Of a stretch of 36,990 bases of DNA, positions 1 through 8,089 are shown one piece after another. The notes under the pieces were generated by a model. That model ran no database searches. It worked only from the letters and a program-made list of their open reading frames with translations, and was not told where the DNA came from. Source of the stretch: an uncultured Bacilli bacterium (lineage in GTDB: Bacteria > Bacillota_I > Bacilli_A > RF39 > UBA660); assembly GCA_947631515.1 (NCBI GenBank), contig CANRLP010000004.1, positions 1-36,990 on the forward strand, given 5' to 3'. Made by a program: the position numbers and the translations under genes. How positions within the stretch are numbered: position 1 is the stretch's first letter; each line of letters starts with the position of its first letter.

Positions 1-515
1 AAGAAGAAAATTTGCTAAAAAAATTACATATAAAAGATCATTATATTTATCTTAAAGCTAGTGAAGTATATGAAATATACTATAATATTAAAAAACAAAG
101 TCCTCTCCTTGAAAAATATATTACTATTAGCGGAGATGGAATTGATACCCCCCAAATCTTTAATGTTAAAATTGGTACTAAAGTATTAGATCTTATAAAA
201 ACTTATTTTGATATAAACTTCGAAGATTATGATATTTATGTAAATGGCCTTATGCAAGGAATAAAAATGAATATTGAAACATTAATTGTTACTCCTAATT
301 TAGCGGGAATAATGATTATGAAAAAAAGAGCAAATAAACCTCAGAAATGTATTAAATGTGGTAAATGTATCGAAGTATGTCCTATTCATTCTAATCCTTT
401 ACAAGCTTATTTAAAAAAGGAAAAAGTACCATGTATTAATTGTGGATTATGTACTTATATATGCCCAGCTTATATAAATTTACGAAAATATCTGACAGGT
501 GATGAAAATGAGTAG
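1..515 (+). CDS. rnfC: RnfC-like iron-sulfur subunit, C-terminal part (cut by window edge)
   Basis: The reading frame is open to the left edge, so only the last ~170 residues are seen; RnfC proteins are usually over 400 residues. Two ferredoxin-type 4Fe-4S motifs are visible: CIKCGKCIEVCP followed by NPLQAYLKK, and CINCGLCTYICPAYINLRKYL. This spacing and the proline/leucine context after each motif are typical of the RnfC C-terminus. RnfC is the peripheral subunit of the Rnf ferredoxin:NAD+ oxidoreductase, which couples electron transfer to ion pumping at the membrane. The stop overlaps the start of the following RnfD-like gene by 8 bases, so the two are translationally coupled. The TTG at 12 is probably internal. 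A different RnfC-containing electron-transfer complex is possible, because rnfG, E, A and B are not downstream. Confidence 0.75.
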   Translation, partial: EENLLKKLHIKDHYIYLKASEVYEIYYNIKKQSPLLEKYITISGDGIDTPQIFNVKIGTKVLDLIKTYFDINFEDYDIYVNGLMQGIKMNIETLIVTPNLAGIMIMKKRANKPQKCIKCGKCIEVCPIHSNPLQAYLKKEKVPCINCGLCTYICPAYINLRKYLTGDENE

Positions 516-1413
516 ATTACATAAAAAAATAAATAATTCCTTAACTTTTAAATATTATATCTTTTTCCTATTATTTATTTTATTTGGTCTTTATAAAAAT
601 GGTTTAGTGCCTTTTATTCACGGTTATAGTAATTTAAAAGATTTAATTATGGTATTTTTATATCCTTTATTAGGATTTGGTTTAGGAGTTTTTTTCGATT
701 ATATTTATCATAATGCTGAAATATTTAATAGTAAGTTTTTTGGATTACTATATATTATGATTTTACCAATATCAACTAATATATTATTAACTGCCATTTT
801 TATAAGTCTTTATTTATTTATTTATAATGAATTAGCCAAAAGAAAAATTAATCATTCTATTAATTTAATAGTAATATTTAAATTATTATTGGGAGGAATA
901 TTAGGACTTTTTCATTCTTATTTTTATGAAAATGCGCTAGAAAGTAGTAGTAACTTTCAATATTCTTTTTTAGATTTATTAATAGGGCATAATATTAGTG
1001 GTATTTTCACATCTAATATTATAATTATTTTTATTGCTTTTATTATTTTATGTTTTGATGAGTATTATAAAAAAGAAATTGTTTGGTATAGTTTAGGTAT
1101 TTATATAATTAATTTACTAATATATACAGTATTTAAAGAAAATTTAGGCTTTTTCTTAATTCATACATTTTCTAGTACCATTTTATTTGCTTTAGTCTTT
1201 ATAGCAACACTTTCTTATTATTCTCCTTATACTAAAAAAACAATATTTTTATATAGTATAATTTTAGGCTTATTAATTTTGCCATGTTCCATCTTAACTA
1301 ATTTTTATGAAGGAGTATATATAGCTATTCTTTTAGCTAATTTACTTAGTATAGGTATTTTTTTACTTAACGAAAAATGGAAAATTAAACTAAATTTAAA
1401 AAGGAATAAGTAA
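508..1413 (+). CDS. rnfD: RnfD/NqrB-like integral membrane protein
   Basis: 301 residues, almost entirely hydrophobic, with about nine predicted transmembrane segments. The segment LLIGHNISGIFTSN followed by a hydrophobic helix and KKEIVW resembles the conserved FMN-attachment region of RnfD/NqrB proteins, where a threonine carries covalently bound FMN; the Thr in IFTSN is the best candidate, but the usual GEVST-like wording is not kept. I chose ATG 508 because AGGTG at 497-501 is correctly spaced from it; the upstream GTG 499 and ATG 502 lie inside the ribosome binding site. Adjacency to the RnfC-like gene supports the call more than the sequence alone. Other Rnf subunits do not follow; a terminator and an unrelated gene come next. 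It could be a diverged NqrB/RnfD relative in a non-Rnf complex. Confidence 0.6.
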   Translation: MSRLHKKINNSLTFKYYIFFLLFILFGLYKNGLVPFIHGYSNLKDLIMVFLYPLLGFGLGVFFDYIYHNAEIFNSKFFGLLYIMILPISTNILLTAIFISLYLFIYNELAKRKINHSINLIVIFKLLLGGILGLFHSYFYENALESSSNFQYSFLDLLIGHNISGIFTSNIIIIFIAFIILCFDEYYKKEIVWYSLGIYIINLLIYTVFKENLGFFLIHTFSSTILFALVFIATLSYYSPYTKKTIFLYSIILGLLILPCSILTNFYEGVYIAILLANLLSIGIFLLNEKWKIKLNLKRNK

Positions 1414-1436
1414 AAAAAGCCTTTTTTTATTTTTTG
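1398..1436 (+). terminator. Rho-independent terminator after rnfCD
   Basis: AAAAAGG (1398-1404) can pair with CCTTTTT (1420-1426), followed by a long T-rich run. The stem is A/T-rich and the loop is long, so strength is uncertain. It lies over the last codons of the RnfD-like gene. Confidence 0.45.
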
Positions 1437-1491
1437 TTTTTTGAAATTATTTGTGCTAGTCTAACAAATACCCTCCAAGAAAGGAGATATA

Positions 1492-1851
1492 ATGTTTGTT
1501 AAATATATCTTTATAATTATTCATTTATTAGTTCATTTAAGTTTTGATTGGCCAACGAAATTAGAATTTGTTATTCCAAAATTTGATTTTCGTGAAAAGT
1601 TAACATGGAAAGAAGCGAAAATGGAAGGAAAAGGGTTAAATATTAAGATTAAATTTAATAATAATCAATTAATAATTGTAACGCCAGAGGAAAATAACTT
1701 TCTTTTTACTATAAATGATAATGTGATAATAAAAAAGCAGAATAATATTTATTGTTATCGTATAATAAATGTAAATAAAATTCATTCCAAAACAAAAAAT
1801 CAAATTAAAATTATCGCCAATATTCAAGGAAAATTAGAGAAAAACTTCTAA
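1492..1851 (+). CDS. Hypothetical protein with N-terminal hydrophobic segment
   Basis: 119 residues, not recognised. A strong AAGGAGAT ribosome binding site precedes ATG 1492. Residues 3-17 are hydrophobic and could be a signal peptide or membrane anchor. The rest alternates hydrophobic and charged residues in short runs (for example NIKIKFNNNQLIIVTP and KNQIKIIANIQGKL), suggesting a small beta-rich domain. It stands alone between two terminators, upstream of dnaG. In other Bacilli this position often holds a short gene such as rpsU or a yqx gene, but this protein is not S21. No function is proposed. Confidence 0.6.
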   Translation: MFVKYIFIIIHLLVHLSFDWPTKLEFVIPKFDFREKLTWKEAKMEGKGLNIKIKFNNNQLIIVTPEENNFLFTINDNVIIKKQNNIYCYRIINVNKIHSKTKNQIKIIANIQGKLEKNF

Positions 1852-1887
1852 AATACGAAATTTACTGCCAATTTTCGTATTTTTTTG
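1850..1887 (+). terminator. Rho-independent terminator
   Basis: AAATACGAAA (1851-1860) pairs with TTTCGTATTT (1873-1882), an ~11-base loop, then a T run. It begins directly at the stop codon of the 119-residue gene and separates it from the dnaG operon. Confidence 0.8.
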
Positions 1888-1945
1888 GCTAAAAAAAAGG
1901 AAATTAGTTATGTTGTCGTAATATATAAGATTAGGAGGCTTTTTT

Positions 1946-3682
1946 ATGGCGTTTATTTCACAAAAAGAAATCAATGATATTCGCAATGCTGTATCTATAG
2001 TTGATGTTATATCTTCTTATGTGCCTCTTACCCAAAAAGGTAAAAATTATTTTGGGGTATGTCCTTTTCATGAAGACCATTCTCCTAGTATGAGTGTATC
2101 TTTGGAAAAACAAATTTATAAATGTTTTTCTTGTGGAGCTACTGGGAATGTATTTACTTTTATTGAGAATTTCTTAAATATTTCTTTTAGCGAAGCTGTT
2201 GCACTCGTAGCTGATAAAGCAGGAATTACTTTAAAAACGCAAATAAAAATCGAAAAAGAAAATAAATTTCAAGAAGAATATGAAATAATGAATTTTGCAA
2301 TGAAATTTTATCAAAATAATTTAAATAGTGTAGCGGGGGAAAAAGCTAGTATTTATTTGCAAGAACGAGGCTTAGATTTAGAAACGCAAAAAAGTTTTGA
2401 TATAGGTTTATCTTTAGATAAGAATGTTTTAGGAAATCTTCTGGTCAAAAAAGGCTTTAAAGAAAAAATATTAGAAGATTTAGGACTTATAAATAATTCT
2501 GATAATAATATATATGATGTATTTCGGAATCGTATTATGTTTCCTATTCATAATTTAGATGGCCAAGTAGTAGGATTTACTGCTCGGTGCTATTTAGATG
2601 ATACTATCAAGCCAAAATATTTAAATAGCAAAGAAACTCATATATTTAAAAAGGGTAATATTCTATATAATTATCATCAAGCTAAAGATATTATTCGCTT
2701 GAAAAAAGAAGTTGTTGTCGTTGAAGGTAATATGGATGTCATTCGTTTATATGCAAGTGGTCTTAAAAATGTAGTAGCTTTAATGGGGACAAGCATAACT
2801 AAAGAGCAAATTGAAACTTTAAAAAAATTACGAGCTAAAATTATTTTAATGTTAGATAATGATGAAGCTGGCGAAAAAGCAACTTATTTAAATGGTAACG
2901 CTTTGGAAGAAAATGGCTTAGATATAGCAATCGTTCGTTTAAATGGGGCAAAAGATCCTGATGAATATACCTTAAAATATGGAATTTCTTCCATCGTCGA
3001 AAATATTAAAAATGCCATATCTTTCATTGATTTTAAGTTAAATTATCTAAAGAAAAATAAGAATTTAGACTCTTCGGCTGATTTAGCTGACTATATTAAA
3101 GCTGTTATTGAAAATTTAAAAAATACAGATGACGAAATTTTAAAAGAAGTTACTTTACAAAAATTAAGTAATGAATATAATATTTCTTATGCTGTTTTAA
3201 AAGAACAACTAGATCATAATAATAAAAAAGAAGCAAAGGAAGTATTGCCATCTAAGGAAAAAGAAAAAAAGAAAAAAAGTGGGTATCAAAATATGATTGA
3301 TGAAGTTTTATATTATATGATGAATGATCCCATTTATATTCGACTTTATCAGAATCATCTAGGTATTTTTCTCGAAAAAGAAAATCGAAGTATTGCTAAT
3401 GAAATACTTTATTATTACGAAACTAATAAAACTATTAATTTAGCTGATTTTATGACTTATTTAGAAACTATTCCGTTAAAAGCAGAAATAATGGATATAA
3501 TAGAAAATGTTAAAGTAAATGAATTAAGCGAAAATGACATGCTAGAATTATTGTTAAGAATTAAAAAACATATAAAAGAACAAGAAATAAAAGAGTTAAA
3601 AGAAGCTATTAAAGTAGAATTTGATATTCATAAAAAGATCGAATTGACCGAAAAAATTACCGAATTAAAAAAGGAAGTGTAA
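1946..3682 (+). CDS. dnaG: DNA primase DnaG
   Basis: 578 residues, normal family length. It makes the RNA primers for DNA replication and binds the replicative helicase through its C-terminal domain. The N-terminal zinc-binding domain is clear: C39, H42, C60 and C63 in CPFHEDHSPSMSV...KCFSCGATGN. The Toprim catalytic core follows, with E260 in VVVVEGNMDVI and the acidic pair D304/D306 in LMLDNDEAG, then DPDEY. The last ~140 residues are Lys/Glu-rich and helical, as expected for the helicase-binding region. The start has an AGGAGG site about 8 bases upstream. It is the first gene of dnaG-rpoD-trmK, the Bacilli version of the macromolecular-synthesis operon; only three bases separate it from rpoD. 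Confidence 0.97.
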   Translation: MAFISQKEINDIRNAVSIVDVISSYVPLTQKGKNYFGVCPFHEDHSPSMSVSLEKQIYKCFSCGATGNVFTFIENFLNISFSEAVALVADKAGITLKTQIKIEKENKFQEEYEIMNFAMKFYQNNLNSVAGEKASIYLQERGLDLETQKSFDIGLSLDKNVLGNLLVKKGFKEKILEDLGLINNSDNNIYDVFRNRIMFPIHNLDGQVVGFTARCYLDDTIKPKYLNSKETHIFKKGNILYNYHQAKDIIRLKKEVVVVEGNMDVIRLYASGLKNVVALMGTSITKEQIETLKKLRAKIILMLDNDEAGEKATYLNGNALEENGLDIAIVRLNGAKDPDEYTLKYGISSIVENIKNAISFIDFKLNYLKKNKNLDSSADLADYIKAVIENLKNTDDEILKEVTLQKLSNEYNISYAVLKEQLDHNNKKEAKEVLPSKEKEKKKKSGYQNMIDEVLYYMMNDPIYIRLYQNHLGIFLEKENRSIANEILYYYETNKTINLADFMTYLETIPLKAEIMDIIENVKVNELSENDMLELLLRIKKHIKEQEIKELKEAIKVEFDIHKKIELTEKITELKKEV

Positions 3683-3685
3683 AGA

Positions 3686-4783
3686 ATGAAAGTAATTAAA
3701 ACATTAGAAGAAAGAAAAGAAGAATTATTAAAATTAGGTAAAGAAAAAGGTGTGATTACTTTTGAACAACTAGCTGAGGCATTAAAAGGATTGGATGTTG
3801 ACAATGATTCATTAGATGAATTATATAATTTTTTTGTTGAAAATGATATTGAAATTGTTGCTAGTGATGAAGAAAATGGGGATGATGGTGCTAAAAGCTT
3901 AACAAAAGATGAACCAATTATCTTAGATGATGCCGAAATAACTAAAGATGTTAATATTAATGACCCTGTTAGAATGTATTTAAAAGAAATTGGTAAAATT
4001 AGTTTGTTATCTGCTGAAGAAGAATTAGAACTTTCTAAAAAAGCTGCTACCGGAGATGAGATGGCCAAAAATATTTTAGCTGAATCTAATTTACGTTTAG
4101 TAGTTAGTATTGCCAAAAGATACGTTGGTCGTGGTTTATTATTCTTAGATTTAATTCAAGAAGGAAATATTGGCTTAATGAAAGCCGTTGATAAATTTGA
4201 TTACGATAAAGGATTTAAATTTTCGACTTATGCTACTTGGTGGATTCGCCAAGCTATAACGAGAGCCTTAGCTGATCAAGCAAGAACTATTCGGGTACCT
4301 GTTCACATGGTTGAAACTATTAATAAAATGGCTCGTATTCAAAGACAATTAACCCTAGAATTAAATCGAGAACCTAGCGAAGAAGAAATTGCCAAAAAAA
4401 TGGGTATTACCGTTGAAAAAGTCCGAGAAGTTATTAAAATTAGTCAAGATCCTGTATCTTTAGAGACTCCTATCGGGGAAGAAGACGATTCCCATTTAGG
4501 AGATTTCGTTAAAGATGAAAGTACAATGACACCAGAAGAATATGCTACTAATGAAATATTAAAAGAAGAAATTAAAGCAGTTTTACAAACTTTACAAGAA
4601 AGAGAACAAGAAGTTTTAGAGTTACGTTTTGGTTTAATAGATGGAACAAGTCATACTCTTGAAGAAGTTGGTAAAAAATTTAATGTAACAAGAGAGAGAA
4701 TTCGGCAAATTGAAGCTAAAGCTTTAAGAAAATTACGTCATCCATCTCGGGCTAAAAAATTAAAGGATTTTTTATCTGATTAA
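3686..4783 (+). CDS. rpoD: Primary RNA polymerase sigma factor (sigma-A/RpoD)
   Basis: 365 residues, the size of Bacillus sigma-A. It recruits RNA polymerase to housekeeping promoters. Region 1.1 lies at residues 1-60; an acidic linker follows; region 1.2 starts near 93 ([21 protein letters not shown]). Region 2 is near-identical to the family ([46 protein letters not shown]), including the -10-binding aromatics, and region 4.2 carries the -35-reading helix ([28 protein letters not shown], about 322-350). The gene overlaps trmK by one base (TAATG), which suggests coupled translation. The consensus-like TATAAT and TTGACA promoters elsewhere in the window fit this factor. Confidence 0.97.
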   Translation: MKVIKTLEERKEELLKLGKEKGVITFEQLAEALKGLDVDNDSLDELYNFFVENDIEIVASDEENGDDGAKSLTKDEPIILDDAEITKDVNINDPVRMYLKEIGKISLLSAEEELELSKKAATGDEMAKNILAESNLRLVVSIAKRYVGRGLLFLDLIQEGNIGLMKAVDKFDYDKGFKFSTYATWWIRQAITRALADQARTIRVPVHMVETINKMARIQRQLTLELNREPSEEEIAKKMGITVEKVREVIKISQDPVSLETPIGEEDDSHLGDFVKDESTMTPEEYATNEILKEEIKAVLQTLQEREQEVLELRFGLIDGTSHTLEEVGKKFNVTRERIRQIEAKALRKLRHPSRAKKLKDFLSD

Positions 4784-5427
4784 TGAAAAGTTTACGTTTA
4801 AAAACTATTGCATCATTTATAAATTTGGAAGATAAAGTTGTCGATATCGGATGTGATCATGCTTATTTAGCTATTTACTTAGTTGAAAATGAATTATGTC
4901 AAAAAGTAATTGCTAGTGATATCAATCAAAATGCTTTAGATAACGCTAAGCAAAACATTATTAAAGCTAACTATCAAAATCAGATAAAAACTTATTTATC
5001 AGATGGTTTAACTAATATTTTAGAAACGGATATTGATACTTTAGTTATAGCTGGTATGGGTACTAGTACCATATTACATATTGTTAAAACAGCCAAAAAT
5101 TATCCTATTAAAAAACTGATTATTCAATCTAATAATGATTTAAGTAATTTAAGAAAACAATTACGCAAACAAAAATATTATTTACAAAAAGAAAGAGTAG
5201 TATATGAACATGGGCATTATTATGTAATAAATGTTTTTACGAAAAAACATACCCCATATTCTATTTCGGAGATTCTTTTTGGAAAATACGATTCTTTACA
5301 TAAAGAATATTACGTTTCTCTTTATAATGAATTGGAAAAAATTAATCAAAAATTATCATTTAAAAAAAATATTTGGGCTAAATTAAAAATATTTACTAAA
5401 AAAATTTTATTAAAAAAATATTTATAG
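4783..5427 (+). CDS. trmK: tRNA (adenine-22-N1)-methyltransferase TrmK
   Basis: 214 residues. TrmK transfers a methyl group from S-adenosylmethionine to N1 of A22 in tRNA. The N-terminal half is a Rossmann-like methyltransferase: VVDIGCDHAYLAIYL (19-33) is the SAM-binding motif I, followed by VIASDINQNALDNAKQNI and the family-typical GMGTSTI and IIQSNNDLSNLRKQLR. The C-terminal ~60 residues are basic and helical, as in the family. Its start overlaps the rpoD stop. In Bacillus the same order (sigA followed closely by trmK/yqfN) is known, so context and sequence agree; the usual next gene, yqfO/nif3, is absent. It converges with the YqfQ-like gene, overlapping it by six bases. Confidence 0.92.
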   Translation: MKSLRLKTIASFINLEDKVVDIGCDHAYLAIYLVENELCQKVIASDINQNALDNAKQNIIKANYQNQIKTYLSDGLTNILETDIDTLVIAGMGTSTILHIVKTAKNYPIKKLIIQSNNDLSNLRKQLRKQKYYLQKERVVYEHGHYYVINVFTKKHTPYSISEILFGKYDSLHKEYYVSLYNELEKINQKLSFKKNIWAKLKIFTKKILLKKYL

Positions 5428-5703
5428 AAAGAAAGTGGGATTAGCTACCGCTTTTTTATTTTGCTCTTTTAACGTATTTACTTTATTTGAAGTTTTTTTA
5501 CTAGTACTATTTGTATTAACGGTAGAAACATCTTTTTTATTCATTTCTTTTAAAACACTAATCATATTGCGGGCATTAGCTATAGCGGGTTTAGCTCGTT
5601 GATATAAAGGAATAATTTGATTGGCGATTCGCAAAGTTTTAGAGATTCCTCCAATAATTTTGCCAATACTTAAACCTCGAGCAAGACCTGTAACATTAAA
5701 CAT
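5422..5703 (-). CDS. Small YqfQ/VrrA-like protein
   Basis: 93 residues on the minus strand. AAGGTGAA lies correctly in front of the ATG, so it is a real gene. The N-terminal ~55 residues (GLARGLSIGKIIGGISKTL, then ANQIIPLYQRAKPAIANARNMISVL) resemble the short conserved core of YqfQ/VrrA proteins, in which an amphipathic stretch is followed by a Q/P/N-rich 'I-P-L-Y' segment; the remainder is a Ser/Thr/Asn/Lys tail. In Bacillus, yqfQ also lies a few genes from sigA and trmK, which supports the assignment by synteny. The function of the family is unknown to me. The C-terminal tail overlaps the terminator of the opposite operon. The match is by eye only. Confidence 0.5.
   Translation of the reverse strand: MFNVTGLARGLSIGKIIGGISKTLRIANQIIPLYQRAKPAIANARNMISVLKEMNKKDVSTVNTNSTSKKTSNKVNTLKEQNKKAVANPTFFL
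5432..5457 (+). terminator. Terminator of the dnaG-rpoD-trmK operon
   Basis: AAAGTGG (5432-5438) pairs with CCGCTTT (5448-5454, one G-U pair), followed by TTTTTTATTTT. It lies inside the 3' coding end of the convergent YqfQ-like gene, so that gene's last codons double as terminator sequence. Confidence 0.6.
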
Positions 5704-5746
5704 TTTACTTCACCTTGTTTTATTTTATGCTAAAGTACTAAATATT

Positions 5747-5776
5747 TTGCCAATTTAAAAATAAATGTGATATAAT
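5747..5776 (+). promoter_or_regulatory. Promoter of pilC-pilD, overlapping a divergent -35
   Basis: TTGCCA (5747-5752), an 18-base spacer, TATAAT (5771-5776) and an extended TG (5768-5769). The -35 box overlaps, on the other strand, a TTGGCA (5753-5748) that could serve the divergent YqfQ-like gene, with a TAAAAT-like -10 farther along the minus strand. The two genes may therefore share or compete for RNA polymerase. Confidence 0.65.
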
Positions 5777-5808
5777 TTTAAGTAAGAAAATAGGAAAGGG
5801 AAGATGTT

Positions 5809-7305
5809 ATGGAAAATACTAGTAATATCATAAACGAAAAAAAATTACCTTTACCTATTTTAATCTTTCAATCATTTTTTCTAATTATGGGAGATATTAT
5901 TCATTATGCTGTAAAAGGCTTATCATTTATGACGATTGATATGTTCGGTTATCGTAAAAAAACTGGAACTACAATAAAAAAAAATATTCGCCTTAGTAAA
6001 AGCCAGTTGCAAAAATTACAGGCTAAGCAAGCGAATTTAAGTAAGGAATTACAAGCTGAAGGCAGTGTACGGAGTAAAAATCCTATTGTTTATTGGTATC
6101 GGGCTATGAATAAAGATGGAAAAATGGAAACTGGTACAATAAATGGTTATTCTAAGTTGGATGTAAATACTTTTTTACTTCAAGAATCATATACAGTTTA
6201 CGAAATAAAAAATGATAAATACATTGATTTTTTATATGGTGATTCAAGTATTTTTGCAACTAGAATGTCGAATAAAGACTTACTTTTTTGGTTAACTCAG
6301 CTTTCTACTTATATTAAAAGTGGTATACCATTAACTGATTCTGTTAAAATTCTTAATAATCAAATGAAAAGTAAAAAAAGATATCGTAAGGCTTTTCAAT
6401 CTATTGTGTACGAGTTAACTATGGGAGAAGCTTTTTCTAAAGCACTAGAAAAGCAAGGTTCGATGTTTCCACCTTTGTTAATTAATATGATTAGAGCTGC
6501 TGAAGCAACAGGGGAGTTAGAAGCCACTTTATCTGATATGTCTAATTATTATGAAGAAGTAGAGAAAACCCGAAAACAAATGATTAGTGCAATTATGTAT
6601 CCGGCAATTGTTAGTGTTTTTGCAACAGCCGTAATAACATTTATCTTGCTATACGTTATTCCACAATTTGTGCAAATATACGAAGAATCCGATGCTGAAA
6701 TCAATGGATTAACTTTATTTATTATTAATTTAAGTAATTATTTACAAACTCATATATGGAGCATTTTACTAATCATCGTTTTAGTAATCGGCACTATTTA
6801 TTTTTGCTATAAATATATCAAAGCTTTCCGAAGAAATTTTCAATATATTTTAATGCATTTACCTATTATAAAAAATGTTATTATATATAAAGAATTAACA
6901 ATTTTTACCAAAACATTTTCATCCCTTTTAGCTAATAACGTTTTTATTACAGATAGTATGGATATATTAAGTCGTATTACTAATAATGAAATTTACAAAG
7001 ACATTATGGAAGCGACAATTAAAAATATCGTCAAAGGAGATAAAATATCAGCGTCTTTTAAAGATCACTGGGCTATACCTGATATTGCTTATTATATGAT
7101 TGTTACTGGTGAATCTACAGGACAATTAGCTGAAATGATGAAAAGGGTTAGTGATTACTATGCTGAAATGCATCGTAGTATTGTTACCAATTTAAAATCA
7201 TTTATTGAACCAGTCCTAATTTCTTTATTAGCATTTGTCGTTGGAGCAATTATTTTAGCTGTTATAGTTCCAATGTTTGGTTTAGTAAATCAATTAGATA
7301 TGTAG
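5809..7305 (+). CDS. Type II secretion/type IV pilus platform protein (PilC/GspF/ComGB family)
   Basis: 498 residues; an inner-membrane platform on which the assembly ATPase acts to polymerise pilins. Two T2SSF repeats are visible: one from about residue 153 (MSNKDLLFWLTQLSTYIKSGIPLTDSVKIL... ending GEAFSKAL...IRAAEATGELEATL) and a second from about 360 (YKELTIFTKTFSSLLANNVFITDSMDIL... MIVTGESTGQLAEMM). Transmembrane segments lie at ~265-290, 315-335 and 465-490. Before the first repeat there is the usual small domain (VYWYRAMNKDGKMETGTINGYS) and, unusually, a ~90-residue N-terminal extension with a hydrophobic stretch and a Lys/Gln-rich segment. It is longer than ComGB. The prepilin peptidase follows after nine bases. 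The ATPase is opposite; no pilins are in the window. Confidence 0.9.
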   Translation: MENTSNIINEKKLPLPILIFQSFFLIMGDIIHYAVKGLSFMTIDMFGYRKKTGTTIKKNIRLSKSQLQKLQAKQANLSKELQAEGSVRSKNPIVYWYRAMNKDGKMETGTINGYSKLDVNTFLLQESYTVYEIKNDKYIDFLYGDSSIFATRMSNKDLLFWLTQLSTYIKSGIPLTDSVKILNNQMKSKKRYRKAFQSIVYELTMGEAFSKALEKQGSMFPPLLINMIRAAEATGELEATLSDMSNYYEEVEKTRKQMISAIMYPAIVSVFATAVITFILLYVIPQFVQIYEESDAEINGLTLFIINLSNYLQTHIWSILLIIVLVIGTIYFCYKYIKAFRRNFQYILMHLPIIKNVIIYKELTIFTKTFSSLLANNVFITDSMDILSRITNNEIYKDIMEATIKNIVKGDKISASFKDHWAIPDIAYYMIVTGESTGQLAEMMKRVSDYYAEMHRSIVTNLKSFIEPVLISLLAFVVGAIILAVIVPMFGLVNQLDM

Positions 7306-7314
7306 GGGGATATT

Positions 7315-8064
7315 ATGTTAGGAGTACTTATATTTATTATTGGAACTATTTTTGGTTCATTCTTTTACGTTGTTGGTACTAGATTACCCAATCATGAATC
7401 AATAATTTCTCCAGGGAGTCATTGTACATATTGCAACCATCCTTTAAAATTTTATGATTTAATACCTATAATATCTTTTATATTCTTAAAAGGTAAATGT
7501 CGTTATTGTCATAAAAAATTAACCCATGAGTATCTGGTTTATGAAATATTTACAGGGACTTTATTTTTAGTCAGTTATTTAAAGTTTAATTTTAGCTATC
7601 AATTTTTCATATTATTAATTATTTCATCTTTAGTAGTTTTAATATTTATTACTGATTTTAAATATTTAATAATTTTAGATTCCCCTTTAATAATAGCAAT
7701 TGGTTTAGTTTTTAGTTTAAAATTGTATTATTTAGGTTGGCCAGAGGCTTTATTTAGCTTGCTTGATGGCTTATTAGCTTTCTTAACAATGTTACTCATT
7801 CGCCAAATTGGCAATATTATTTTTAAAAAAGAATCTTTAGGAGGGGGAGATATTAAATTTTCTTTTGTTACGGGTTTAATTTTAGGCTATAAATTTACCA
7901 TGATTTCTTTGATATTAGCTACTTTCTTAGCTTTACCATATGCTGTTGGAACTTTACTATTAAAGAAAAATAATGAAGTACCTTTTGGACCATTTTTAGT
8001 CAGTAGTTTATTTATAATTTATTTCTTTTTTGAAAAATTTCAATATGTAACTTATTTAATTTAA
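7315..8064 (+). CDS. Prepilin peptidase (A24 family, PilD/ComC type)
   Basis: 249 residues. This membrane aspartic protease cleaves the leader of prepilins and N-methylates the new N-terminus. The N-terminal methylase-associated domain has the four-cysteine zinc motif C37-x2-C40 ... C62-x2-C65 (CTYC and CRYC). The catalytic aspartates are D114 in FITDFKYLIILD and D179 in LGGGDIKF, the latter being the conserved GxGDxK-like motif. About seven hydrophobic segments are visible. GGGGGAT forms the ribosome binding site. It forms an operon with the platform gene, driven by the promoter at 5747-5776, and ends at a terminator shared with the opposing ATPase gene. Confidence 0.93.
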   Translation: MLGVLIFIIGTIFGSFFYVVGTRLPNHESIISPGSHCTYCNHPLKFYDLIPIISFIFLKGKCRYCHKKLTHEYLVYEIFTGTLFLVSYLKFNFSYQFFILLIISSLVVLIFITDFKYLIILDSPLIIAIGLVFSLKLYYLGWPEALFSLLDGLLAFLTMLLIRQIGNIIFKKESLGGGDIKFSFVTGLILGYKFTMISLILATFLALPYAVGTLLLKKNNEVPFGPFLVSSLFIIYFFFEKFQYVTYLI

Positions 8065-8089
8065 AAAAGTGATCGTAAAATCACTTTTT
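8064..8089. terminator. Bidirectional terminator between pilD and gspE
   Basis: A perfect 10-bp stem, AAAAAGTGAT (8064-8073) with ATCACTTTTT (8080-8089), loop CGTAAA. A-tract and T-tract flank the core, so it can serve both convergent genes. Confidence 0.8.

Noticed and set aside
3628-4116. Minus-strand ORF inside rpoD
   Set aside because: It is antisense to a certain, highly conserved gene and has no start signal.
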